NCBI GenBank assembly: GCA_964459805.1 | Contig: CAYWOD010000234.1 | Span: forward strand, 1-5,149 | Length of the DNA: 5,149 nucleotides | DNA from: DAOVRL01 sp964459805 | GTDB lineage: Bacteria; Planctomycetota; Phycisphaerae; Sedimentisphaerales; Anaerobacaceae | Reading direction: 5' to 3' | Part shown: piece by piece, positions 1 through 5,149 of the stretch | Position numbering within the stretch: the stretch's first letter is position 1 | How the letters are laid out: every line of letters begins with the position of its first letter | The notes under the pieces: model-generated | Told to the model about the DNA's origin: nothing | What the model saw: only the letters and a program-made list of their open reading frames with translations | Database searches by the model: none | Translations under genes and position numbers: made by a program

Positions 1-53
1 GACCAGGCTGGATTGTCCAGCTTGCTCACATCAGCTTCGCTTGGCGCACTCAT
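1..53 (-). CDS. 5' end of a gene translationally coupled to argD (partial)
   Basis: Only the first 17 codons are inside the window; they read M-S-A-P-S-E-A-D-V-S-K-L-D-N-P-A-W with no stop. The ATG overlaps the argD stop codon (TAATG), and a GAGG Shine-Dalgarno at 61-64 on the minus strand sits 7 nt upstream, inside the last codons of argD. This is the usual arrangement for a translationally coupled operon gene, so a real CDS is likely. The segment LDNPAW resembles the N-terminus of some GNAT-type N-acetyltransferases, but 17 residues are too few to assign a family. It does not look like the start of ArgF. A GCTGGA/TCCAGC inverted repeat at 7-21 lies within the codons and is probably incidental. 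Confidence 0.55.
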   Translation of the reverse strand, partial: MSAPSEADVSKLDNPAW

Positions 54-1234
54 TACTCACCCTCGCTCAAAACGTCGTCAACGATTTCGACAGCCTGGTC
101 AATCTGGGCTTTGGTGGCAATCATCGGCGGCATAAAACGCAGAACCGTCTCGTGTGTGCAGTTTATGCGTAAGCCTTTCTCCAGGCACTTATCGACTATC
201 CGGCCTCCGGGCCCGGTCAACTGAACGCCGATCATCATCCCGATCCCGCGAGCGCTATCTATAATAAAATGTTTTTCCTTCAAGGCCAGCAGCTTCTCCT
301 TGGTGTACTGGCCGAGCTCCGCAGCGTTCTGCAAGAGATTATCCTCTTCTATCGCCTCGATCACGGCGACCCCCGCCGCACACGCCAGGCAGTTACCCCC
401 GAAGGTCGAAGCGTGTTTGCCCGGCACCAACGAGGCGGCGATCTCCTCTTTGGCCATCATCGCCCCTATCGCAACGCCGCCGCCCAGCGCTTTTGCCATC
501 GTTATTATGTCCGGCTCAACATCAAAATGCTGATACCCAAACCACTTGCCCGTCCGCCCGATCCCCGTTTGGACCTCGTCCAAGATCATCAGGGCCCCGT
601 TTTCATCGCAGAGCCGCCGAATCGCCGCCAGAAATTCGCCCGTCGCAACGTTTATACCCCCCTCACCCTGAATCGGCTCGACCATAACCGCAGCAACCTC
701 ATCGCTGAACGCCGATTCCAGCGCCTCGACATCGTTAAACGGAATGTACACAAAGCCCGGCAGCAGCGGCAGCAAGCCATCGTGATGCTTGGGCTGGGCG
801 GTTGCCGTCAGCGTCGCGAAAGTTCGGCCGTGGAAGCTGCCCTCGGCCGTGATGAACTTATACTTCTCTTTCGCCGTGTGCAGACGCGCCAGCTTCAGCG
901 CCGCCTCGTTGGCCTCGGCGCCGCTGTTGCAGAAGAAGCACTTGCCCCCGAACGCCCGCTCGCTCAGCAGCTTCGCCAATTCGCCCTGGGGCTCGGAGTA
1001 GAACGTATTATCGATGTGCAAAAGCTCGCCCGCCTGCTTGCGCAGGGCCTCGGTGACCCGCGGATGACAGTGCCCCAGCGCACTGACCGCCCATCCGGGA
1101 AACATATCCAGTATCTTATTGCCGTCGGCGTCGTACAAATAACACCCCTCGCCCCTGACTATCACCCGCGGCAGCCGACCATAATTAGCGATAACATACT
1201 TATCAAACAATTCAATAGTCTCCTGTGTCGTCAT
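53..1234 (-). CDS. argD: Acetylornithine aminotransferase (class III PLP enzyme)
   Basis: A 393-residue class III pyridoxal-phosphate aminotransferase, full length for ArgD. It should convert N-acetylglutamate 5-semialdehyde plus glutamate to N2-acetylornithine plus 2-oxoglutarate in the cytoplasm, the fourth step of arginine synthesis; many ArgD enzymes also serve as succinyldiaminopimelate aminotransferase in lysine synthesis. Visible landmarks are the cofactor phosphate-binding segment SGAEANE (104-110), GSFHGRT (132-138), the aspartate that contacts the pyridine nitrogen in ILDEVQTGIGRTG (D219), the Schiff-base lysine in ITMAKALGGG (K248), HASTFGGN (274-281) and LRFMPP (365-370). The ATG at 1232-1234 has only a weak GAGA at 1243-1246 as ribosome binding site. 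It follows argB by 69 bp on the same strand, with a palindromic repeat in the gap. The stop overlaps the next start. Related class III enzymes (ornithine or GABA aminotransferase) are possible on sequence alone, but the argB neighbour settles the call. Confidence 0.96.
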   Translation of the reverse strand: MTTQETIELFDKYVIANYGRLPRVIVRGEGCYLYDADGNKILDMFPGWAVSALGHCHPRVTEALRKQAGELLHIDNTFYSEPQGELAKLLSERAFGGKCFFCNSGAEANEAALKLARLHTAKEKYKFITAEGSFHGRTFATLTATAQPKHHDGLLPLLPGFVYIPFNDVEALESAFSDEVAAVMVEPIQGEGGINVATGEFLAAIRRLCDENGALMILDEVQTGIGRTGKWFGYQHFDVEPDIITMAKALGGGVAIGAMMAKEEIAASLVPGKHASTFGGNCLACAAGVAVIEAIEEDNLLQNAAELGQYTKEKLLALKEKHFIIDSARGIGMMIGVQLTGPGGRIVDKCLEKGLRINCTHETVLRFMPPMIATKAQIDQAVEIVDDVLSEGE

Positions 1235-1266
1235 AATCGGTATCTCGTATCATATACCTCGTATTT

Positions 1267-1306
1267 CGTCATTGCGAGTCCGCCGAAGGCGGACGTGGCA
1301 ATCTCA
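1267..1306. repeat. Dispersed palindromic repeat (REP/MITE-like) between argB and argD
   Basis: On the minus strand the element runs from TGAGATTGCC to CGCAATGACG. It folds as an imperfect hairpin: ATTGC (1271-1275) pairs with GCAAT (1298-1302), and GTCCGCC (1278-1284) pairs with GGCGGAC (1288-1294) across a GAA loop. An internal loop of GA against GTG separates the two stems. Ends of the form GTCATTGCGAG...GGCAATCTCA are familiar to me from a small palindromic repeat scattered through many environmental bacterial genomes. There is no coding capacity and no U-tract, so it is not a standard intrinsic terminator. As RNA between argB and argD it could stabilise or slow decay of the mRNA, which is inference. 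Its outer TGA coincides with argB's stop codon. Confidence 0.75.
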
Positions 1307-2182
1307 ATTTCTTACAATTTCCGTCCCAATCCCCTTATCGGTATAAATCTCGAGCAGCAGCGAGTGCGCGATCCGCCCGTCGATAATGTGTGCCTTCTTA
1401 ACGCCGGCCTCGAGCGCCGTAAGGCACGCCTCGACCTTTGGAAACATTGCATCCGTGATTATGCCTGCCTCGATCATCTCCTTAATCTGCTTCTCGTTCA
1501 GGCTCGATATCCAGCTATTCGGATCGTCGATATCCCTTCGTATCCCGTGCGTATCGCTGACCATAACGAGCTTCTCGGCGGCGACCTCGGCCGCCACCAT
1601 ACCCGCGGCACTATCGGCGTTGACGTTGAGCTTGCCGCCGGCCTTGTCCTTGGCCACTGATGCAATCACCGGTATCGTCCCGTCGGCGCAGAGCTTCTTG
1701 AGCAGCTCGCCGTTGACCTTCGTAACCCGCCCCACAAACCCGATATCCAGCTTACGTCCATCTTCGCCCGCCAATCTCAACAACTCGGCAAAGAGCACAC
1801 AACTGCTCAGCGAATGCAGCCCCATCGGCTCACACCCCAATTCGCCGAGCATCTCGCAGATCGGCGTATTGATCTTGTTCACAAGCGTATGCTCGGCTAT
1901 CGTCAGCGTCCGCTCATCGGTATATCGCCGACCCTGCACCCAGACCGGCTCAATCCCCGCCTCGCTCATCGCGCGCGTAATGGCCTTGCCGCCCCCGTGA
2001 ACGATGATCGGCCGCATCCCGACCGTAGCCATAAAGGCAATATCCGTCAGCAGCTTCTTTTGCAGGGAGGTATCGTCCAGAACGCTCCCGCCGAGCTTAA
2101 CAACCACAATCCGCCCGGCAAAGCCGCGAATATACCCCATCGCCTCAATCAAAGCACCGGCCTTGGCAATAGCCGCTTCCAC
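1304..2182 (-). CDS. argB: Acetylglutamate kinase
   Basis: A 292-residue amino acid kinase that phosphorylates N-acetyl-L-glutamate with ATP, the second and often rate-limiting step of arginine synthesis. Numbered from the chosen start, motifs are VVKLGGS with the ATP-binding lysine K29, the glycine-rich IIVHGGGK (59-66), GRRYTDERTL, the substrate-binding LNVNADSAAG, and VMVSDTHGI. The C-terminus carries FPKVEACLTALEAG, the DGR turn and GIGTEIV, all typical of NAGK. I start at GTG 2180-2182 because AGGAG (2191-2195) lies 8 nt upstream; a frame-compatible TTG at 2207-2209 would put that ribosome site inside the gene. The roughly 24 residues before the kinase core (ALIEAMGYIRGF) match the N-terminal helix found in hexameric, arginine-inhibited NAGKs, so feedback inhibition by arginine is plausible but not shown. 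It is the first gene of the minus-strand operon. Confidence 0.95.
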   Translation of the reverse strand: MEAAIAKAGALIEAMGYIRGFAGRIVVVKLGGSVLDDTSLQKKLLTDIAFMATVGMRPIIVHGGGKAITRAMSEAGIEPVWVQGRRYTDERTLTIAEHTLVNKINTPICEMLGELGCEPMGLHSLSSCVLFAELLRLAGEDGRKLDIGFVGRVTKVNGELLKKLCADGTIPVIASVAKDKAGGKLNVNADSAAGMVAAEVAAEKLVMVSDTHGIRRDIDDPNSWISSLNEKQIKEMIEAGIITDAMFPKVEACLTALEAGVKKAHIIDGRIAHSLLLEIYTDKGIGTEIVRN

Positions 2183-2190
2183 AATAAAAA

Positions 2191-2195
2191 CTCCT
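2191..2195 (-). promoter_or_regulatory. Shine-Dalgarno of argB that decides the GTG start
   Basis: AGGAG on the minus strand, followed by the 8-nt AT-only spacer TTTTTATT and then GTG. This near-ideal site favours the GTG at 2182 over the upstream in-frame TTG at 2209. Confidence 0.75.
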
Positions 2196-2221
2196 GAATA
2201 CACCCCCAAACCAAACCGTTA

Positions 2222-2250
2222 AGACTATTCAATCACGCCTGATTCGTCAA
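2222..2250 (-). promoter_or_regulatory. Candidate sigma-70-type promoter of the argB-argD operon
   Basis: On the minus strand TTGACG (2245-2250, 5 of 6 matches to the -35 consensus) is followed after 17 bp by TAGTCT (2222-2227, 3 of 6 matches to the -10 consensus). Transcription would begin near 2215, giving a leader of about 33 nt before the argB GTG. The spacing and position are good but the -10 is weak. I see no clear ARG-box-type operator or leader-peptide attenuator. Planctomycete-like promoters are poorly defined, so this is tentative. Confidence 0.4.
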
Positions 2251-2307
2251 GTCATATTTACTCATTCCTTAATCCGAACCTGAACCGTCCCGTTTAGTCG
2301 TCGCCGC

Positions 2308-2926
2308 CACGGTGATGCCTACGGCAACTGCTACATCCTTGAGCCGAACTTCGCACCCGACCCCGACGGAAAATCAGATTATGGAAATCCCTACTTGTTT
2401 ACCGGCCGAAGGGTCGATATACTCGATAACGGCTCTTTGGAAATCCAATACAACAGAAAACAGATACTACGACCAGTACACAGGCAGATGGCTAACCCAC
2501 GACCCGCTGGGAATTACACCGAATCCACAAAAGCCGAATATATTTGATATGATTGGGCAGTATCGAGATGGTTTGGGTTTGTATGAGTACGTTCGGAGTT
2601 GCCCCATTTTGCAGAGGGACCCGCACGGTTTGTTGCAATGGACTCCTGGCGGTCCTGGGTTTGGGCCACCCATTGGAAGTTCAGGCGGTGGTTCTCCGGG
2701 AGCCCCTATAGGGGGAGGGGGGATCGCTAAATGTCCCAAAGAGGCACCAAAAAATGACCCTTGGTTCTGTGAAGATACACTTGATGTGCTTATGCTTTGG
2801 GTGGGTTGTGTCGCTGGTTGTAGTACAGTAAGAGGGGGTTGCGGTGTTGCCCCGTGCGTCTATGGCTGCGTAGCAGCTGTTGTCGGAGGACACACAGCAG
2901 GATTGATACTTGGTTGTCTTTTATGA
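2308..2926 (+). pseudogene. Rhs core fragment with variable C-terminal tip (5'-truncated, frameshifted)
   Basis: This is the C-terminal end of an Rhs/YD-repeat protein, a large cell-surface or secreted shell protein that in the wider family carries a variable toxin tip. The first part reads in one frame (GDAYGNCYILEPNF ... NPYLFTGRRVDILDNGSLEIQY). Then, at the A run 2457-2460, the Rhs homology moves to the next frame (RYYDQYTGRWLTHDPLGI ... GLYEYVRS). Removing one A gives a continuous YNRNRYYDQY, so one extra base is the simplest explanation. The upstream frame has a TGA at 2281 and no usable start, and the N-terminal shell is missing. An alternative start at ATG 2312 would give 204 residues, but its first 45 or so residues are out of the Rhs frame. 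DPHGL near 2618-2632 is the DPxGL motif that marks the core/tip boundary. The 97-residue tip has a Gly/Pro linker, then a hydrophobic stretch; it contains 8 cysteines in all and matches no toxin family I know. Confidence 0.8.
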
Positions 2927-3246
2927 TGAATAAGCTATACACGAAAGGTATGGATACTACCTTGAAGAGAAAAGCACAAAATAAATCAGTGTTCACTCGA
3001 ATATGGAGAAGTAAATATCAGACATTATACGGAACCGCGTGCTTCCTTCTGATGTATTTACTGCTTCTGTATGTCGGAAGCAGACTTTTTTTCGTTGCGG
3101 GCACCCTATGTGAAGGTGGGAAAAGGTGGCCATCTTTTTTAATCGTAGGTCTAATTATATTGGCATCATCACTGCTTAGTAAAATGTTCCAGAATTGGTT
3201 ACGCGAAAAAGGGAATAATCGCGATAAAGGGAATAATGGGGTGTAG
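2923..3246 (+). CDS. Small two-helix membrane protein, possible immunity protein for the Rhs tip
   Basis: A 107-residue hypothetical protein. The ATG at 2923 overlaps the stop of the upstream Rhs tip (ATGA), and a second ATG follows at 2926; either may be used, and no strong ribosome site is visible, which suits re-initiation after the Rhs stop. Residues 1-35 are hydrophilic and basic (KRKAQNK). Two predicted transmembrane helices follow at about 36-58 (FLLMYLLLLYVG) and 69-87 (SFLIVGLIILASSLL), and a charged tail KGNNRDKGNNG ends the protein. I recognise no family. In intact Rhs loci the gene directly after the toxin tip usually encodes the matching immunity protein; a membrane protein would suit a tip acting at the membrane. 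That role is inferred from position alone. An extended frame back to 2839 would overlap the Rhs tip by nearly 90 bp and is less likely. Confidence 0.6.
   Translation: MMNKLYTKGMDTTLKRKAQNKSVFTRIWRSKYQTLYGTACFLLMYLLLLYVGSRLFFVAGTLCEGGKRWPSFLIVGLIILASSLLSKMFQNWLREKGNNRDKGNNGV
3208..3243 (+). repeat. 18-bp tandem duplication at the 3' end of the membrane-protein gene
   Basis: AAAGGGAATAAT occurs at 3208-3219 and again at 3226-3237, a period of 18 bp (six codons). It encodes the repeated KGNN in the tail. The second copy also supplies an AAAGGG ribosome-site-like sequence 4 nt before the ATG of the next short ORF. Confidence 0.7.
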
Positions 3247-3412
3247 CGGTCCAGCGGCTTCAGGTTTGGGTGGAGGGATGGCCGATGGACTAAAGACTTT
3301 TGATGTGTGGACGGAATGGACAGAGAATTTGGGCTGTCAAAAGTCCAAATGTTCCCCTATAGCAAGTTCACCAGGCGGAAAAGGAGGAGGGGGCAAGGAA
3401 AGGTGGTGGTAG
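3236..3412 (+). CDS. Short Gly-rich ORF, possible orphan Rhs tip remnant
   Basis: A 58-residue open frame beginning ATG GGG TGT and overlapping the previous gene by 11 bp. AAAGGG at 3226-3231 could be its ribosome site. The product has a Gly/Ala-rich start (SGLGGGMADGL), a central TFDVWTEWTENL, a C-x4-C pair (CQKSKC) and a Gly/Lys-rich end (GGKGGGGK) finishing in WW. I recognise no family. Composition and position (after a tip/immunity-like pair and before a lipoprotein) resemble the displaced, silent tip fragments found downstream of Rhs genes, but it could equally be non-coding. The next gene starts only 4 bp after its stop, which is mild support for translation. Confidence 0.35.
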   Translation: MGCSGPAASGLGGGMADGLKTFDVWTEWTENLGCQKSKCSPIASSPGGKGGGGKERWW

Positions 3413-3416
3413 ACCG

Positions 3417-3818
3417 ATGTTTGGAGAATTACAATATTCGAGAATACTGTGGTCTGTATGCTTCGTTGTGATGATATTGGGTTATGGATGCAAGAAGAGC
3501 GCACCAGATGAAAAATCAATCTCTGTGGGGAATGGTGCAAAAATGCACCAAGAGACTTTCAAAATTACCAATACCGGATCTGTTGATATAGCTGAACTTA
3601 AGATGATATGCGATGGGAAGCCTACGGTTATCAAAGGGCTGAAACCAGGCCAGCCAGTCTATGCAGCAGTAACGACGGATGAAGTGTCGTCGTTTAGTTT
3701 CGAAATCCGATACGTGGATGGAAGTATAGTCAAGCACCCGGTGAAGGACTGGGTACTTTGCTCCAGCGGCGAGACGCAGATTGTGATCGAAGACGGCGGA
3801 AAGATGTATTTCCGATAG
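3417..3818 (+). CDS. Predicted lipoprotein, beta-rich, unknown function
   Basis: A 133-residue protein with an N-terminal lipoprotein-type signal: R9 in a short n-region, a hydrophobic core ILWSVCFVVMIL (10-21), and GYGC with the acceptor Cys at 25 followed by KKS. The lipobox is slightly atypical, with Gly at -3. The mature part (about 45-133) looks like an all-beta domain with NTGSVDI, a GLKPGQ turn and alternating hydrophobic strands (FSFEIRYVDGSIV, QIVIEDG). Cys65 and Cys115 could form a disulfide outside the cytoplasm. A GGTGG at 3405-3409 lies 7 nt before the ATG. It is closely packed behind the short Gly-rich ORF in an operon-like run. I recognise no named family; an envelope-facing immunity protein is one possibility from context. 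Its DNA is visibly less GC-rich than the flanking arg and msrA genes. Confidence 0.7.
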   Translation: MFGELQYSRILWSVCFVVMILGYGCKKSAPDEKSISVGNGAKMHQETFKITNTGSVDIAELKMICDGKPTVIKGLKPGQPVYAAVTTDEVSSFSFEIRYVDGSIVKHPVKDWVLCSSGETQIVIEDGGKMYFR

Positions 3819-3882
3819 TACCATCAGGAATGGGCTTGTATTAGCTAAACAGGAGCACTGGGGTGGCGAAGAGATACGAGTA

Positions 3883-4320
3883 TTGGCTAACAGCCACAAC
3901 GATCTGACCTACGACAATGCCGGCAACACAACAGAAGACGAACGCGCCTACGAATATGACTACGAGAACAGAATTGTGCGAATAACGGATGTCAATGACG
4001 CCAACGTGGCCGAATTCGCCTACGATGCGCTCGGAAGAAGGATAAAGAAGGTCGACTCGGTGGCCGGGACGACGATAAAGGCAAAGGTCGTTGAAATGGT
4101 ACAGGCCGACCCGGCCAGGCTGGACCTTTCCTTAAGAAAGAAGAACCTCGGCCTAAATGAAATCACAATACAAAGCCAGGACGCCCGCGATTCGACCCCT
4201 CCTCATTATTATTGGGTCATTGCAGCCAGGGTGCGCGACCAAATCCTCCGGTCGCTCAATTTAGCGAACATGAGACTCGTTTTTCGCGTATTTTCTTTGG
4301 AAATCCGGGATGTAATATGA
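3883..4320 (+). pseudogene. Rhs YD-repeat fragment fused to unrelated tail
   Basis: Residues 8-63 are clear YD-repeat sequence: LTYDNAGNTT, YEYDYENRIVRI, VAEFAYDALGRRIKKVDS. In intact Rhs proteins this block lies a short distance before the core region seen at 2308 onward. Homology stops around 4076. The remaining 80 or so residues (KAKVVEMVQADPARLDLSLR ... VRDQILRSLN) match nothing I know and read through the region upstream of msrA; the TGA at 4318-4320 overlaps the msrA ATG, probably by coincidence. The frame is open from 3787, but the only start is a TTG at 3883 with no good ribosome site. Both ends of the Rhs protein are therefore missing. It is best read as a relic of a second Rhs copy or an orphan cassette, not a functional gene. 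Confidence 0.7.
4289..4310 (+). promoter_or_regulatory. Upstream signals of msrA: weak -10 and Shine-Dalgarno
   Basis: TATTTT at 4289-4294 could be a -10 element, with only a poor -35 (CGAACA, 4265-4270, 18-bp spacer). GGGA at 4307-4310 lies 6 nt before the ATG and is the likely ribosome site. The promoter part is weak; the ribosome site supports the chosen start. Confidence 0.3.
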
Positions 4321-5081
4321 AACAATCGAGCAATATGTCAAAAATAGCCGTTACAATACTAACAATAATCATCGCTGCTTCGGCCAGCGGGTGTGCCAAG
4401 AAGGGGGGCGACAATATGAGCGGTTCGCCGGAACAGAAAACCACGCTGAAAACGGCGGAACAGCCCGCCCTGAGTTCAGTCGAAGGGGCCGCCCCGAGTT
4501 CAGCCCGCCCTGAGCCCCGCGGAAGGGCCGAAGGGCCCGCCACGAGTTCAGCCCGCCCTGAGCCCCGCCGAAGGGCCGAAGGGCCCGTCCAATCCGACAA
4601 ATACGAGAAAGCGACCTTTGCGGGCGGGTGCTTCTGGGGTGTCGAGGCCTCATTCCGAGCAGTCGAAGGCGTCGTGGCAACCTCAGTCGGATACACCGGC
4701 GGCCAGCTCGATAATCCCACGTACAAGGCCGTCTGCACTGACAAGACAGGCCACGCCGAGGCCGTCGAGGTAACATACGACCCCAACATCGTATCTTACC
4801 AAAAGCTTCTTGATGTCTTCTGGAGAATTCACGACCCAACCACACCCAATCGCCAGGGCCCCGATGTCGGCACCCAGTACCGCTCGGCAATTTTCTTCCA
4901 CACACCCCAGCAGCAGGTCCTCGCCCGGGCCTCAGTGCAGAAACTCGAGCAGGCCGGCAAATTCGACAAGCCGATCGTCACCCAAATCGTCCCCGCCCAG
5001 AAATTCTACAAAGCAGAGGAACACCACCAGCGCTACCTCGAAAAGCAAGGCAAGACATCCTGCTCGGCCACCATCCACTGA
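4317..5081 (+). CDS. msrA: Lipoprotein peptide-methionine (S)-S-oxide reductase
   Basis: A 254-residue MsrA that reduces methionine-S-sulfoxide in proteins, repairing oxidative damage. Residues 1-26 form a lipoprotein signal (hydrophobic IAVTILTIIIAASAS, lipobox ASGC, acceptor C26), so the enzyme should act outside the cytoplasm, anchored to a membrane. Residues 57-92 are a low-complexity insert made by repeats. The catalytic domain follows: GGCFWG with nucleophile C105, GYTGG, KTGHAEAVEVTYDP, HDPTTPNRQGPDVGTQYRSA and the AEEHHQRYL segment. C249 in the tail (KTSCSATIH) is the candidate resolving cysteine for thioredoxin-type recycling. The ATG at 4317 has GGGA 6 nt upstream and precedes a proper signal peptide; the frame is open back to 4212, but that would add 35 residues that spoil the signal. 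No msrB domain or gene is visible in the window. Confidence 0.95.
   Translation: MKQSSNMSKIAVTILTIIIAASASGCAKKGGDNMSGSPEQKTTLKTAEQPALSSVEGAAPSSARPEPRGRAEGPATSSARPEPRRRAEGPVQSDKYEKATFAGGCFWGVEASFRAVEGVVATSVGYTGGQLDNPTYKAVCTDKTGHAEAVEVTYDPNIVSYQKLLDVFWRIHDPTTPNRQGPDVGTQYRSAIFFHTPQQQVLARASVQKLEQAGKFDKPIVTQIVPAQKFYKAEEHHQRYLEKQGKTSCSATIH
4461..4591 (+). repeat. Palindromic repeat copies tandemly amplified inside msrA
   Basis: Two 48-bp tandem units (4496-4543 and 4544-4591) differ at four positions. An earlier, shorter related copy begins at 4461, sharing CAGCCCGCCCTGAG at 4461, 4501 and 4549. Each unit contains a CCCTGAG...GAAGGG core (4468-4487, 4508-4527, 4556-4575). The first core, CCCTGAGTTCAGTCGAAGGG, matches a palindromic dispersed repeat I know from many environmental bacterial genomes. 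The units are multiples of three and encode SSARPEPRxRAEGP twice, so the msrA frame is kept. The result is an Ala/Pro/Arg/Glu-rich spacer between the lipid anchor and the catalytic domain. Confidence 0.85.
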
Positions 5082-5149
5082 TCCGACCAAAAACAAGGTT
5101 CATCCGGGAAATGGATAGGTGAGATTGGCGTATCGTATGACCGAGAAAA

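Noticed and set aside
7..21. GCTGGA-TTG-TCCAGC hairpin as a terminator after argD
   Set aside because: It lacks a U-tract and lies inside the coding start of the downstream partial gene; a 6-bp stem is likely incidental.
269..1660. Plus-strand open frame of 463 codons antisense to argD and argB
   Set aside because: It is the antisense shadow of two clearly conserved genes in GC-rich DNA; the translation is Arg/Gln/Leu-rich with no recognisable domain, and it crosses the argB-argD boundary.
2435..4306. The 12-mer CTTTGGAAATCC at 2435-2446 and 4295-4306 as a possible recombination scar
   Set aside because: One shared 12-mer is about what chance gives in 5 kb, and the flanking bases do not extend the match.
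4461..4591. CRISPR-like array from regularly spaced repeats
   Set aside because: The units are directly contiguous without unique spacers and are translated in frame within msrA.
4256..4905. Minus-strand open frames opposite msrA
   Set aside because: They are driven by the GC-rich repeats and codon bias of msrA; composition is low-complexity and there is no domain or ribosome site.
5137..5149. ATG ACC GAG AAA at the right edge as the start of a next gene
   Set aside because: Only four codons are visible, and the nearest purine-rich ribosome-like sequence (AGGTGAG, 5117-5123) is 13 nt away, too far for a confident call.

Overview
The window joins three kinds of DNA. A minus-strand arginine-biosynthesis block (argB, then argD, then the first codons of a coupled gene) fills roughly positions 1-2250. 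A lower-GC, plus-strand accessory segment built from Rhs/YD-repeat debris and small unrecognised genes fills about 2300-4080. A lipoprotein methionine sulfoxide reductase A (msrA) fills 4317-5081.

The host is probably an environmental Gram-negative bacterium. The wording of the Rhs core (segments such as NPYLFTGRR, GRWLTHDPLGI and YEYDYENRIV) and the compact palindromic repeats resemble what I know from planctomycetes of the Phycisphaerae type. This is inference from memory, not a database result. Two predicted lipoproteins fit a cell with an envelope and a Lol/Lgt-type system.

Arginine block: a candidate sigma-70-like promoter (TTGACG, 17-bp spacer, TAGTCT) lies just upstream of argB, whose best start is a GTG preceded by AGGAG. 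ArgB (N-acetylglutamate kinase) and ArgD (acetylornithine aminotransferase) carry out steps 2 and 4 of arginine synthesis. A dispersed palindromic repeat lies in the argB-argD gap and appears to supply argB's stop codon. argD's stop overlaps (TAATG) the start of a third gene that runs off the left edge.

Accessory segment: a 5'-truncated Rhs core ends in the DPxGL boundary motif and a 97-residue Gly/Pro- then Cys-rich tip. A one-base excess in an A run breaks the frame of the core. The tip's stop overlaps (ATGA) the start of a small two-helix membrane protein. This overlaps a 58-residue Gly-rich ORF, followed 4 bp later by a predicted lipoprotein. The layout resembles a toxin tip plus immunity array, but no member is a recognised toxin or immunity protein. 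A second Rhs piece (YD repeats) follows. It corresponds to a part of Rhs that normally precedes the first piece, so the order is permuted, as expected after tandem Rhs duplication and decay.

msrA: a secreted, lipid-anchored MsrA with all recognisable catalytic motifs. A 36-codon low-complexity insert between the lipobox and the catalytic domain is built from copies of a second palindromic repeat family, including two 48-bp tandem units that keep the reading frame.
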